A DNA stretch of 64,000 bases from Beijerinckiaceae bacterium (GCA_009773635.1 WSYC01000002.1:107905-171904); one strand, 5' to 3'; shown: positions 52,207 through 61,390, numbered from the stretch's first letter. A program made the numbers and translations. The notes: a model not told the origin generated them from the sequence alone.

Positions 52207-53229
52207 TCAGGCTCCCAGCATGGCTTTGGAGGCGTCGCGCTGGTCCTGCGCGTCTTTCTGGCGGCGGCGCTCGCGGAATTTCTCGACGATACCGATGATG
52301 CCCTGCGGCGAGATCAGCAGCAGGATCAGCACCATCGCCGCGTAGACGAGGAGGTAGAGCCCGCCGGTGAACCGCAGCACTTCCGGCAGAACATAGGAGA
52401 AGGCCGCGCCGAGAAACGGGCCGAGGAAATAGCCCTGTCCGCCCACAACCACAGTCAGCAGCAGCACGAAAGACGCCGAGACCGCAAACGGCGCGGGGTC
52501 GATGAATTCCACCAGCGGTGCATAGAGCGCGCCAGCCAAGCCGCCATAGGCTGAGCCGATGGCGAAGGCGAGGAGGGTGTAATTCCTGAGGTTGACGCCA
52601 AGGCTTGCCGCCCGCAGCGGGTTCTCGCGCAAGGCCTGGAAGGCGCGCCCCCAGGGCGAGCGCAGCATCCACCACATCGCGAGGGAGAGCAGCACGCTCA
52701 CGATCAGCACGAAGCGGAAGAAGGCAAGATCATTGTTCAGCTTGGCGCCGAACAGCGTGGGGCGGGGGATGTTCGAGAAGCCGTAGACGCCGCCCGTCAG
52801 CCATTGCTCGTTCCTGAAGATCAGGAACATCAGCGTCGCAAAAGCCAGCGTCACGAAGGCGAGGTAGTGGAACTTCACCCGGAGCGCCGGAAAGCCGAGC
52901 ACCACGCCGGCGAGGAAGGTGAGGGTGCCGGAAACCACGAACGCGAGCGGCCATGACCACGTCGCCCCGGCGATGCCGCCCTTCGCGGTGATCAACGCGG
53001 TGGCATAGGCGCCGATGCCGAGGAACGCCGCCTGCGCGAGGCTTTTCAGTCCCGCATAGCCGAGCGTGAGGTTGAGCCCCATCGCGGCGATCGACATCAC
53101 CAGCCAGAACGAGATCACGTAGAGCCCGTAGCTCTTCAGCCCCGCCGGCGCGAACCAGAGGATCGCTGCGCCGATGAGGATCGTCGCGAGGTTGGCATCG
53201 ATGCGGGAGAAAATCGATGCGCGGCTCAT
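52207..53229 (-). CDS. livM: Liv-type ABC permease, LivM family (second importer)
   Basis: A 340-aa permease with LTLGYAGLKSLAQAAFLGIG, the conserved ALRENPLRAASLGVN loop and VVGGQGYFLGPFLGAAF. Its C-terminus is a basic, charged tail (KFRERRRQKDAQDQRD). The start overlaps the livH stop (ATGA). Confidence 0.9.
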   Translation of the reverse strand: MSRASIFSRIDANLATILIGAAILWFAPAGLKSYGLYVISFWLVMSIAAMGLNLTLGYAGLKSLAQAAFLGIGAYATALITAKGGIAGATWSWPLAFVVSGTLTFLAGVVLGFPALRVKFHYLAFVTLAFATLMFLIFRNEQWLTGGVYGFSNIPRPTLFGAKLNNDLAFFRFVLIVSVLLSLAMWWMLRSPWGRAFQALRENPLRAASLGVNLRNYTLLAFAIGSAYGGLAGALYAPLVEFIDPAPFAVSASFVLLLTVVVGGQGYFLGPFLGAAFSYVLPEVLRFTGGLYLLVYAAMVLILLLISPQGIIGIVEKFRERRRQKDAQDQRDASKAMLGA

Positions 53230-54104
53230 ACCGTGCGCTCCTCTTTGGAACCAAGGAGGCCCTCGGGCTTGAACAGGATGACGAGCACCAGGAGCGCCAG
53301 CGGCACCGCGGCGCGATAGGCGCTGGAGACATAGGCCGCCGCGAGATTGTCCACGAGACCGACGATGAACCCGCCGACGAGCGCGCCGCGCACCTGATTG
53401 AATCCGCCGACGATGGCGGCGATGAAGGCGGCAGTACCGATCACCTCACCGTTCGAGAACTTCGCGAGATAGACCGGTGAGATCAGGAACGAGGCGAGCA
53501 CTGCGAGCCCCGCGTTGATCGCAAAGGTGAGCAGGATCATCCGCTCCGTCGGGATGCCGAGAATTTTAGCAACGGTCGGGTTCTGCGCAGTCGCCTGCAT
53601 CATCCGCCCGGTGCGCGTGCGGGTGACGAAAAACTGCAGCGCAAGGATCGCGACCACCGCAACAAGGAAAATCGCGATATCGCGCAGTGACAGCGTCGCG
53701 CCGAAGAGCCTCACGACACCTTCAGGCACCAGCGAGGGAAACTGCTGGGCTTCGGCGGAAAATCCGTCCTTGGCACCTTCCTTCATCAGGATCGAGAGCG
53801 CCATCGTCGCGATCGCAAGCGGCAGCACGCCGTGTTTGGCCATGGGATCAACGAGATATGTCTTGAAGCCAAGGCCGAAGATCAGGAGGAACATGCCGGT
53901 CGCCAGCAGCACCGCAACGGGCAGCGGTGCGTTGAGAAATTTCACCGCCATCAGCACCAGAATGGCCGGCAGCATGACGAACTCGCCTTGCGCGAAGTTG
54001 ATCGTCTGCGACGTCTGCCAGACGAGGGTGAACCCGATCGCGGCAAGCGCATAGATCGCGCCCGTGGCGAGCCCGGCCAGAATAAGCTGGATGAACTGGT
54101 CCAT
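53226..54104 (-). CDS. livH: Liv-type ABC permease, LivH family (second importer)
   Basis: A 292-aa permease with GLATGAIYALAAIGFTLVWQ, NFAQGEFVMLPAIL and the late AIVGGFNQVRGALVGGFIVG motif. It has at least eight hydrophobic spans. A 290-bp gap full of palindromes and a minisatellite separates it from the upstream binding-protein gene, so its expression may be uncoupled from that gene. Confidence 0.9.
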   Translation of the reverse strand: MDQFIQLILAGLATGAIYALAAIGFTLVWQTSQTINFAQGEFVMLPAILVLMAVKFLNAPLPVAVLLATGMFLLIFGLGFKTYLVDPMAKHGVLPLAIATMALSILMKEGAKDGFSAEAQQFPSLVPEGVVRLFGATLSLRDIAIFLVAVVAILALQFFVTRTRTGRMMQATAQNPTVAKILGIPTERMILLTFAINAGLAVLASFLISPVYLAKFSNGEVIGTAAFIAAIVGGFNQVRGALVGGFIVGLVDNLAAAYVSSAYRAAVPLALLVLVILFKPEGLLGSKEERTV

Positions 54105-54179
54105 GGGGACCTCCTGTGGGGAGAAAGAACGGACATTCCCGCAGATGTTGCGGTGGTTTCCAGTTATGTCCGGCGTGTC

Positions 54180-54211
54180 ATTCCCGACGCGCCGGAGGCG
54201 CGAGCGGGAAT
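54180..54211. repeat. REP-like palindrome, left
   Basis: ATTCCCG...CGGGAAT, with an inner GCGCC/GGCGC stem. It is the mirror of the palindrome at 54350-54381. Both resemble the dispersed intergenic palindromes of alphaproteobacteria. Confidence 0.6.
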
Positions 54212-54224
54212 CTAGTTTTTCCGG

Positions 54225-54247
54225 ATCCCCGGCTCATGGCCGGGGAT
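54225..54247. repeat. Hairpin ATCCCCGGC / GCCGGGGAT
   Basis: A 9-bp perfect stem with a 5-base loop (TCATG), between the left REP-like palindrome and the minisatellite, in the gap between the binding-protein and permease genes. Confidence 0.6.
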
Positions 54248-54256
54248 GATAGTGAC

Positions 54257-54350
54257 GGTGCAAGTCTGGGGCGGTGCAAGTCTGGGGCGGTGCAAGTCTG
54301 GGGCGGTGCAAGTCTGGGGCGGTGCAAGTCTGGGGCGGTGCAAGTCTGGA
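54257..54350 (+). repeat. 16-bp tandem repeat, 5.9 copies (minisatellite)
   Basis: The unit GGTGCAAGTCTGGGGC occurs five times perfectly and once for 14 bases. It lies between REP-like palindromes in the livK-livH gap. Copy number may vary among strains. Confidence 0.9.
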
Positions 54351-54381
54351 TTCCCGTTCGCCGCTTTGCGTCGACGGGAAT
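54350..54381. repeat. REP-like palindrome, right
   Basis: ATTCCCGT...ACGGGAAT; with the palindrome at 54180-54211 it brackets the minisatellite in opposite orientation. Confidence 0.6.
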
Positions 54382-54397
54382 GACACGAGGTGCCCGA

Positions 54398-55555
54398 TCA
54401 GAACTTGCTGACCGGGGGCAGCGTGCCGGTGATGACCTGCTTGCCGCCCTTGACCTCCGCGAGGAAGCTCTCGCGATCGACGTCGCCATTGGCATCCCAT
54501 TTCGAGTCGATGAGGATGCCGGGCTCGTCCTTCGTGCGGATGATCGCGCTATGGGCGTATTTCAGCCAGGCTTCCTTGTCGAACTTGCCGTTCTTCTCCG
54601 CGACATGCTTGAGCAAATACATGCCCGAATAGCCCTTGATGCCGTTGTGATCGGACTTGTAGTTGAACTTCGCCTGGAACTTCTTGCCGAACTCGGCAAA
54701 GAGCGGGTTCGGCGCATCAACCGAGAGGCCGACATGGCCCTTCGCGCCCTCTGCCGAATCCCCCGCCAGCTCGATGACCTTGGCACCGAGCAGGGTGGTT
54801 TCACCGACGATCGGCTTGGCGTAACCCTGCTGCTTGATGGCGCGCAGGAAGCGGGCGCTTTCCTCCTCATTGAGATAGACGAAGACGGCATCGGCATCGG
54901 ATGCCTTCACCTTGATGGCATCAGCGGCGAAATCGGCCTGCGCGCTCTCGGTGGCGATATCGGCGGCGATCTTGATCCCGCGCTTCTGGAGTTCCGGGAT
55001 GATCGCGTCGCGCCCGCCCTTGCCGAAATCATTGTTGACCCAGACCACGGCGACCGACTTCGCCTTGACGTCGTTCTTGAAATACTCGGCGAGCTTGGGC
55101 ATCGCATCGGCCTGATTGAGCGAGGTGCGGAAAATCGTGTTCACGCCCTGCTTGGTGAGGCCCGCGGCTTCACCGCCGACGATCTGCGGCACGCCGGCCT
55201 TCTGCGCGATCTGCATCGAGGCCGAGATCGGGCCGGAGAACACCGGGCCGAAGATCGCGAACGCGCCTTCATCGACGCCGCGTTGCACGGCGGCGCGGGT
55301 GTTGCCGGGGTTGGTTTGCGTGTCGTAGACGACAAAATCGATCTTCTTGCCGAGGATCCCGCCCTTGGCGTTGATTTCGTCCACGGCCATCTGCGCGCCG
55401 TTCTTGTAGTTGGTGCCAGCGGTCGCGCCCGCGCCCGAAAGCTCGATGACGCCCACGACCTTCACGGTCTCCTGCGCCATGGCGGTCCCGAGACCAAGAG
55501 TGGCTGCCAGCATCAGCCCGGCGGAGCCGAGAAGGGCCTGTCGTTTCGAAATCAT
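54398..55555 (-). CDS. Liv-type ABC substrate-binding protein (second importer)
   Basis: A 385-aa periplasmic protein from ATG 55555 with GGAGGAAAGAC upstream. Signal: ALLGSAGLMLAATLGLGTAM ending in AQ. The mature part (VKVVGVIELSGAGATAGTNY, then VYDTQTNPGNTRAAVQRGVD) is a type I binding protein. It follows the dehydroshikimate-dehydratase-like gene by 90 bp and heads the importer. The link suggests a hydroaromatic or aromatic acid as ligand, but amino acids remain possible. Confidence 0.87.
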   Translation of the reverse strand: MISKRQALLGSAGLMLAATLGLGTAMAQETVKVVGVIELSGAGATAGTNYKNGAQMAVDEINAKGGILGKKIDFVVYDTQTNPGNTRAAVQRGVDEGAFAIFGPVFSGPISASMQIAQKAGVPQIVGGEAAGLTKQGVNTIFRTSLNQADAMPKLAEYFKNDVKAKSVAVVWVNNDFGKGGRDAIIPELQKRGIKIAADIATESAQADFAADAIKVKASDADAVFVYLNEEESARFLRAIKQQGYAKPIVGETTLLGAKVIELAGDSAEGAKGHVGLSVDAPNPLFAEFGKKFQAKFNYKSDHNGIKGYSGMYLLKHVAEKNGKFDKEAWLKYAHSAIIRTKDEPGILIDSKWDANGDVDRESFLAEVKGGKQVITGTLPPVSKF

Positions 55556-55645
55556 TGTCTTTCCTCCAGTGCCATGGCCCTTTTTGGCCAATTCTTGTGA
55601 TGGTTCAGGTCAGAAACCCTGATCCTTTCAGAGATTCCGGGTCTT

Positions 55646-57565
55646 TCAAAGACCCAGGTCGCTCGAGCGGCGTGATTGCGCCAGTGCCGCCATGCGGACA
55701 CCGGCGTTGGATGCGCCGTAGAGATCGTAACCGTTGTTTCGTTGCACGAATTCAAAGAAGAACCTGTCCTCGAAGGGCAGGGTGTAGAGATGCAGGAACT
55801 CGGCTTCGCCAGCCTGCTCGTAAAGCAGATTGAGACTCGCCAGCTCGGCCAGCCGCGCCTCATCGAGGCCATAGCGCGCCCCGAGGTCGTCGTAGTAATT
55901 CTGCGGGATGGCAAGCACCGGTGCGCCTGCCCCGCGCAGCGCCCGGGCGGTCGCGAAGATATCCTGTGTTTCGAGCGCGATATGGTGCACGCCGGCGCCG
56001 GAATAGGTGCCGATCGAGCGGGCGGTGCCCGTGTTCCGCCCCTGTGCGATGTTGAGCGGGAAGCGCACGCGGCGGTTCTTGTCCGAAATCGCGCGGGAGC
56101 GGACAAGGCCATAGGGATCGGCGAGGATCACGGTCGGTTCCGGCGCAAGGTCGAGAACGGCACGGCAGAACAGCACGGAGGCATCGAGCGTGCCTTCGGG
56201 CAGGGCCTGTGCGACGTGATCAATACGTGCGATCTCAGGGAATTTGGCGGCCTTGGGAGACTTTTCAAGCACGAAATCGGCTTCGAAGGTCAACGTGCCC
56301 TCGGTGCCGCGCTCGTTGAAGTAGATCAGCGTGCCATCGAGCGCGCGGGTGCCGGGAATGGGAACCTCGTTCGGACCGAGGCGACCTTCGAGGCGCTGGC
56401 AACCGTAGGCCTCGGCCCGGCCAAGCGCGAGCAGGGGATCATCGACCTCGAACGCCAGCGCGCAGACCGAGGGGCCGTGCAGCAGGAAAAAGGAATGCGC
56501 GATGGAATCCCGCTCCGCGTTCAACACGAAGCGGATGTCGCCTGCACCGTAAAGCTCCACATCCTTCGAGCGGTGGCGGCCGAGGCGCGCAAAGCCAAGG
56601 CTTGCCAGCAGCCGCGCGAGGCCGCGGTGCGAGGCTTCATCCACCGCGAATTCGATGAAGGCGATCCCCTTCGTCTCAGCCGGAGCGGGCGGATCGAACA
56701 GGCTGACGCGGCGCGCCTCCCGCTTCTCGCCGGCCCTGATGGCGGCATCCTGCCGGCGGCGGACCTGCTCCTCGACATAGAGCAGCGATCGCATGCCATC
56801 ACGCGCGGTCTGGCGCGGCGGGGCGGCGCGAAAGCCATCGTTGAAGATTTCAAGGCTCATCGTGCCGGTGTAGCCCGCCTGCAAGGCGGCATCGACAAAG
56901 CCGGCGACATCAAGCTCGCCCTGTCCGGGCAGGCAGCGATGATGCCGCGAGAGCATCAGGCTCGCCATGTCGAGCTTCGGTGCATCCGCGATCTGCATGA
57001 AGAAGATGCGGTCGCCGGGGAGTTTCGAGAGCGCCGACCAGTCATTCGGCAGCGCCAGTGTGTGGAAACTGTCGAGCGCAAGGCCGAGATGGGCGTGATC
57101 CGCCGCCTTCACGATCTTGAAGGCGCGGCCGAAGGTATTGACATGCGTGCCCCAGGCCAAAGCCTCGAACGCAAGCTTGATACCGCGCCCTTGCGCGAGC
57201 ACCGCCATGCGGTGGAGCTGGTCTGCCGAGCGCGCATCGTCATCGATGGCATCGGGCAGCACGTTGGAGCAGACAAGCATCATCGGCGCGGCGAGTTCAC
57301 CCATCACGTCGAACTTGCGCTGGGCGCGGTCGAGGTTCTTCAGGAACTGCGCCTCATCCACGCCTTCGAGATCGCGGAAGGGCTGGAAGAGATCGATCGT
57401 CAGGCCGAGATCGTCCGCCATCGCGCGGATGTCGCGCGGAGACAGCGGGCAGAAGACGAGATCGTTCTCGAAGATTTCCACGCCATCGAAGCGGGCAACC
57501 GCAATCGCCTCGAGCTTTTCGGGCAGGGTGCCGCTCAGCGAAACGGTGGCGATCGAACGACGCAT
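55646..57565 (-). CDS. 3-dehydroshikimate dehydratase-like fusion (sugar-isomerase TIM barrel + VOC/HPPD-like)
   Basis: A 639-aa protein from ATG 57565 with GGGAGGG upstream. Residues 1-about 275 are an AP-endonuclease-2-type TIM barrel with metal ligands in FEALAWGTHVN, LDSFHTLA and LEIFNDGFR. Residues about 295-610 form a vicinal-oxygen-chelate domain like 4-hydroxyphenylpyruvate dioxygenase (IDHVAQAL, HHIALETQDIF and FFFEFVQRNNGYDLYG). This fusion is typical of QuiC1/QsuB-type enzymes that dehydrate 3-dehydroshikimate to protocatechuate, feeding quinate and shikimate into the beta-ketoadipate route. No protocatechuate genes are in the window. Confidence 0.8.
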   Translation of the reverse strand: MRRSIATVSLSGTLPEKLEAIAVARFDGVEIFENDLVFCPLSPRDIRAMADDLGLTIDLFQPFRDLEGVDEAQFLKNLDRAQRKFDVMGELAAPMMLVCSNVLPDAIDDDARSADQLHRMAVLAQGRGIKLAFEALAWGTHVNTFGRAFKIVKAADHAHLGLALDSFHTLALPNDWSALSKLPGDRIFFMQIADAPKLDMASLMLSRHHRCLPGQGELDVAGFVDAALQAGYTGTMSLEIFNDGFRAAPPRQTARDGMRSLLYVEEQVRRRQDAAIRAGEKREARRVSLFDPPAPAETKGIAFIEFAVDEASHRGLARLLASLGFARLGRHRSKDVELYGAGDIRFVLNAERDSIAHSFFLLHGPSVCALAFEVDDPLLALGRAEAYGCQRLEGRLGPNEVPIPGTRALDGTLIYFNERGTEGTLTFEADFVLEKSPKAAKFPEIARIDHVAQALPEGTLDASVLFCRAVLDLAPEPTVILADPYGLVRSRAISDKNRRVRFPLNIAQGRNTGTARSIGTYSGAGVHHIALETQDIFATARALRGAGAPVLAIPQNYYDDLGARYGLDEARLAELASLNLLYEQAGEAEFLHLYTLPFEDRFFFEFVQRNNGYDLYGASNAGVRMAALAQSRRSSDLGL

Positions 57566-57621
57566 GCCTGACAACCCTCCCTTTTGGTCGGCAACTCTTG
57601 CGGTTGCACTGTCCCGTTTGG

Positions 57622-57688
57622 CTCTGTGACAGAGCGGGCATCAGATTGATCCGGCCGGAAGTCACTTTCTGTGCGTGACGAAAGTCAC
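57622..57688. promoter_or_regulatory. Palindromes upstream of the dehydroshikimate-dehydratase operon
   Basis: CTCTGTGACAGAG (57622-57634) is a perfect dyad. GTCACTTTC-N10-GAAAGTCAC (57661-57688) is an 8-of-9 inverted repeat with the TGAC core. Either could bind a regulator of the operon, such as the response regulator encoded next door. Confidence 0.5.
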
Positions 57689-57710
57689 AATCGACCGAAT
57701 TCGGGTGGTA

Positions 57711-58379
57711 TCAGGCGCGTTTGCGCTTCAGGGCCCGCACCGCAAGCTCGGTGCGGGAGGCGGCGCCGAGTTTTTCCATCATGCGGGAGACGTAGTTCTT
57801 CACCGTGCCTTCCGCGAGGAAGATCTGGTCTGCGATATCGCGGTTCGAGCGGCCGAGCGCCACAAGGGTCAGGATTTCCTCCTCGCGCTCGGTCAGAGGC
57901 TCGGAGAGCGCCCAGTCCGGCGTCGGTTCGGCTTCGAAGGGGCGGGAGCGCCGGAATTCCTCGAGAACCTTGCGGGAAATATTGGGCGAGAGCCGGGACT
58001 CTCCGCGCCGGACGCCCCTGATCGTGTCTAGGATTTCGGTTTCGCTGGCGTCCTTGAGCAGATAGGCCTGCGCGCCTGCGCCGATGGCTTCGAAAACCAG
58101 ATCGTCAGTATCAAACGTCGTGAGCACGACAACCTGCGTTCCCGGCAGTTCCGCAACGATGCGCCGCGTCGCCTGAACCCCGCCGACGCGCGGCATCTGC
58201 AGGTCCATCAGTACGATATCGGGCCGGTGGCGGCGCGCCATCTCGATCGCCTCCGCGCCATCCGCCGCCTCGGCAACGACGGTGATATCCGCCTCGAGAT
58301 CGAGGATTTTGGCAAAGGCGCGGCGGATCAGCTGCTGATCCTCGGCGATGAGAATGCGGATCGGGTCGACCTTGTTCAC
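57711..58379 (-). CDS. NarL/LuxR-type response regulator
   Basis: A 222-aa protein starting at GTG 58379 (the longer upstream frame lacks similarity). The receiver domain has D14, phosphoacceptor D59 in IVLMDLQMP, T in VVLTTFD and K in LLKDAS. The C-terminal LuxR helix-turn-helix covers LTEREEEILTLVALGRSNRD and AEGTVKNYVSRMMEKL. It is transcribed divergently from the histidine kinase and is most likely its partner. Targets may include the operon just downstream through the palindromes at 57622-57688. Confidence 0.9.
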   Translation of the reverse strand: MNKVDPIRILIAEDQQLIRRAFAKILDLEADITVVAEAADGAEAIEMARRHRPDIVLMDLQMPRVGGVQATRRIVAELPGTQVVVLTTFDTDDLVFEAIGAGAQAYLLKDASETEILDTIRGVRRGESRLSPNISRKVLEEFRRSRPFEAEPTPDWALSEPLTEREEEILTLVALGRSNRDIADQIFLAEGTVKNYVSRMMEKLGAASRTELAVRALKRKRA

Positions 58380-58507
58380 GGCGTGCGCAATTCTGCCCCT
58401 GGGCGTTGTCCGGGTTCGTTTCCTGCCTGCGGCCAGCCTTTTTTGTGCTCGACAGGCGGCGATGCGCCCTGAACAATGCTGGTCCCCTAAACGGCTCCGG
58501 GACTCTG

Positions 58508-60382
58508 ATGGCAGACGACGCGCTTGGCAACGGGCAACATGCTTTTGCGGCTCCCTTGTTCGCAAAGCCGCGCCTGCATGCGCTCGATCCGCGCTATTCG
58601 CTGGCCGCGGCGATAGGCTGGTCGATCTGCGCGCTGATGCTGGTGATCGCCGCGATCACGGGCCTTCTGACGATGCGGGCAACCCGCACGGCCATCCAGC
58701 AGGAGATAGGCCAGCTTTATGCTGGCCACGCGCAACGGCTGATCGATACCATCGACGCCAATCTGGCCGGGCGCCGCCAATGGGTTTCCATCGCGGGGCG
58801 GCTGATTGCCCTTTCCAGTGAACCGGGGCCGGTCTCGGTCCGGCCTGGGCTGCTGGAAGAACTGCGGGCGGCACAACCGGAAATCGAATGGGCGGGGGTG
58901 GCCGATCTCGGCGGCACTATCGTTGCGGCAACCGATGATGTTCTTGTCGGCCAATACGTCGGCGCTCGGCCCTGGTTCACGCAAGGCTTCGTCGGACCGA
59001 CTGTTGGTGATGTGCATGCAGGCGTCCTGCTTGACCGGCTTCTGCCGCGGCTGATTGAAGGCGAGCCGCGCCGCTTTGTCGATCTTTCCGCCCCGGTTCT
59101 CGATGCGAAAGGCGATGTGAAGGGCATCCTCGGTGTTGCGCTCGGCTGGTCGTGGATTGAAGTGCTCCGGCGCAATGCCGCGACGATGCTGACGGGGCGA
59201 TCCAACGTCGAGATCCTGCTGCTGGGCGTCGATGGCACCGCGCTTCTTGGCTCCGAGAACCAGCCGGCGGGGGTGCGGTTCGATCTTTCGCGTTTTGGCG
59301 GCAGCGGCCAGCATGTTGTCGATGGCGATTATCTCGTGGGCGTTGCCCGGAGCCAGGGGGTCGGCGAATTTCGTGGCCTTGGCTGGACGGTGATCGTCCG
59401 TGAACCGGTCGCGACGGCGTTTACGCCAGGCGACAAGGCATCGCTGTCGATCTTCGGCCTGATCCTGTCGGGGGGCATCGCCAGTGCGCTGGCAGCGGCT
59501 TTCGCCACGCGGCGGCTGACGCGGCGGCTCAAGGCCGTGGCTCGGTCGGCCGACCGGCTCAGGCTCGGCGAGGCCGAAACCTTCGAGATCGAAACCGGGC
59601 GGGACGAAGCCGCTCGGATCGGCCAGTCGATGCGCGCCCTCGTGGGCACGCTGCAGGCGACGAACCGTGACCTTGCCTCGCTCAACACCGAGCTGGACGA
59701 AAGGGTCAGTGCCCGCACGCGGGATATCGAGCGCATGGGGCACGAGGCGCGCCGGGTTGCTGTCACGCGCGAGCGCCTGCGCATCTCGCGCGATCTGCAC
59801 GATACGCTGGCGCATTCGATGCTGGCCCTGCTGACGCAGATCCGGCTTGTCCGCAAGCTTGCCGGGACCGCTCCCGGGCTTGTCGACGGCGAACTCGCCC
59901 GTGCGGAGGAAGCCGCGCACGAGGGGCTTGCCCAATCCCGCGATGCGGTCATCAACCTGCGCTATTCACCGGTGCGGGAGGATGGGCTTGGCGCGGCGCT
60001 GCGCCGTCTCGCGGCCAAGGCCAACCTGCGACAGGGCCTGCACGTCGCCGTCGAGATCGACGAGCCGGCGGCGCTGCTTGCGGACGGGAAGACCGAGGCG
60101 ATCTATCGCATCATCGAGGAGGCCTTGCGCAATGCCGAGCACCATGCGCAGGCCCGTGAAGTCTCGATCCGCGCCCGGATCAGCCGGAATTCCGGGGCTC
60201 GGATGCTGGAAATCGCCGTTGTCGATGATGGAATCGGCTTTGACCCGGCAGTGGGCAAGGAGGGGCGCTTCGGCCTTGTCGGCATCCGCGAGCAGGCGGA
60301 GATGATCGGAGCGACGCTCGATATCCGCTCGTCTCCGGGGCAGGGGACAACCTTGCGGCTGGCGTTGCCGGCAACGCTGTAG
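58508..60382 (+). CDS. Sensor histidine kinase, NarX/DesK (HisKA_3) type
   Basis: A 624-aa membrane kinase from ATG 58508. Transmembrane segments at about 34-56 and 312-334 flank a periplasmic domain of about 250 residues with Cache-like features (WAGVADLGGTIVAATDD, then FRGLGWTVIVREP). A HAMP-like linker and coiled coil lead to the dimerisation helix with phospho-accepting His431 in ISRDLHDTLAHSM. The ATPase domain has the N box EEALRNAEHHA and G1 DDGIGFDP. The Cache fold often senses organic acids, which fits the surrounding uptake genes. Confidence 0.9.
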   Translation: MADDALGNGQHAFAAPLFAKPRLHALDPRYSLAAAIGWSICALMLVIAAITGLLTMRATRTAIQQEIGQLYAGHAQRLIDTIDANLAGRRQWVSIAGRLIALSSEPGPVSVRPGLLEELRAAQPEIEWAGVADLGGTIVAATDDVLVGQYVGARPWFTQGFVGPTVGDVHAGVLLDRLLPRLIEGEPRRFVDLSAPVLDAKGDVKGILGVALGWSWIEVLRRNAATMLTGRSNVEILLLGVDGTALLGSENQPAGVRFDLSRFGGSGQHVVDGDYLVGVARSQGVGEFRGLGWTVIVREPVATAFTPGDKASLSIFGLILSGGIASALAAAFATRRLTRRLKAVARSADRLRLGEAETFEIETGRDEAARIGQSMRALVGTLQATNRDLASLNTELDERVSARTRDIERMGHEARRVAVTRERLRISRDLHDTLAHSMLALLTQIRLVRKLAGTAPGLVDGELARAEEAAHEGLAQSRDAVINLRYSPVREDGLGAALRRLAAKANLRQGLHVAVEIDEPAALLADGKTEAIYRIIEEALRNAEHHAQAREVSIRARISRNSGARMLEIAVVDDGIGFDPAVGKEGRFGLVGIREQAEMIGATLDIRSSPGQGTTLRLALPATL

Positions 60383-60397
60383 AACGGCTCTGCCTCC

Positions 60398-61390
60398 TTA
60401 CCCGATCTTGATGACCATGCGGCCCTTGACCTGCCCGTTGAGGATATCCGGCCCCAGCCGCGGCAGATCATCGAGCGCTGCCTCGGTGATCATGGCTTCG
60501 AGCTTCTCCATCGGCAGATCGGTGACGATGCGGTTCCAGGCTTCGAGCCGCGCCGCATAAGGCTTCATTACGCTGTCGATGCCGAGGAGGTTCACGCCGC
60601 GCAAGAGAAACGGGATTACTGTCGTTGGCAGTGAATTGCCACCCGCGAGCCCCACGGCGGCGACCGATGCACCGTATTTCATCTGTGTCAGCACACGCGC
60701 CAGCATTGGCCCGCCGACGTTGTCGATCGCGCCGGCCCAGAGTTCCTTGTCGAGCGGGCGGGTCGGGGCCTCAGCCAGTTCGCCGCGCGCGACGATGCGG
60801 CTCGCGCCGAGGCTCTTGAGATAGGCCTCCGTTTCCGGCCGGCCGGTGACGGCGGCGACCTGATAGCCGAGCCTGCTCAGGATCGCCACGGCCACCGAGC
60901 CAACACCGCCGGCAGCGCCTGTCACCAGCACTTCGCCATGGGCGGGGGTGAGGCCATGTGTTTCGAGCGCCATCACCGCGAGCATCGCGGTGAACCCGGC
61001 GGTGCCGACCGCCATCGCCTGCCGGGTCGTGATGCCGGCGGGCAGCGGCACCAGCCAGTCGGCCTTCACGCGCGCCTTTTCGGCGTAACCGCCCCACCAG
61101 ATCTCACCGACGCGCCAGCCGGTGAGCACCACCCGGTCACCGGGTTTGTAGCGCGCATCCTCCGAGGCCTCGACGATGCCGGCGAAATCGACACCCGGCA
61201 CGTGCGGATAAGTTCGCACCAGCCCGCCACCCCCGGTGAGGCAGAGGCCATCCTTGTAATTGAGCGTGGAATAGTCGACCTTCACGGTCACATTGCCGTC
61301 TGCGGGCAGGCGGCTGTCGTCCAGCGTCTCGATGGACTGAGTGATCTTGCCGTCGGCGGTCTTGTCGACGATGAGGGCCTTGAAGGACAT
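60398..61390 (-). CDS. MDR-family oxidoreductase, acrylyl-CoA reductase (AcuI/YhdH)-like
   Basis: A 330-aa zinc-independent medium-chain reductase from ATG 61390 with GGGAGAG upstream. The quinone-oxidoreductase fold is shown by KVDYSTLNYKDGLCLTG, PHVPGVDFAGIV, GWRVGEIWWGGYA, NADPH motif VTGAAGGVGSVAVAIL, and LPRLGPDILNGQVKGR at the end. AcuI reduces acrylyl-CoA to propionyl-CoA, detoxifying a reactive product of acid breakdown. It is divergent from a crotonase gene, which suggests a shared pathway. Confidence 0.85.
   Translation of the reverse strand: MSFKALIVDKTADGKITQSIETLDDSRLPADGNVTVKVDYSTLNYKDGLCLTGGGGLVRTYPHVPGVDFAGIVEASEDARYKPGDRVVLTGWRVGEIWWGGYAEKARVKADWLVPLPAGITTRQAMAVGTAGFTAMLAVMALETHGLTPAHGEVLVTGAAGGVGSVAVAILSRLGYQVAAVTGRPETEAYLKSLGASRIVARGELAEAPTRPLDKELWAGAIDNVGGPMLARVLTQMKYGASVAAVGLAGGNSLPTTVIPFLLRGVNLLGIDSVMKPYAARLEAWNRIVTDLPMEKLEAMITEAALDDLPRLGPDILNGQVKGRMVIKIG

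Noticed and set aside
54257..54350. Possible CRISPR array or tandem coding repeat
   Set aside because: The 16-bp units have no spacers and the length is not a multiple of three; the region is intergenic.
55676..57571. A 631-codon plus-strand frame opposite the dehydroshikimate-dehydratase-like gene
   Set aside because: The minus-strand protein has two recognisable domains with metal ligands; the plus frame has none.
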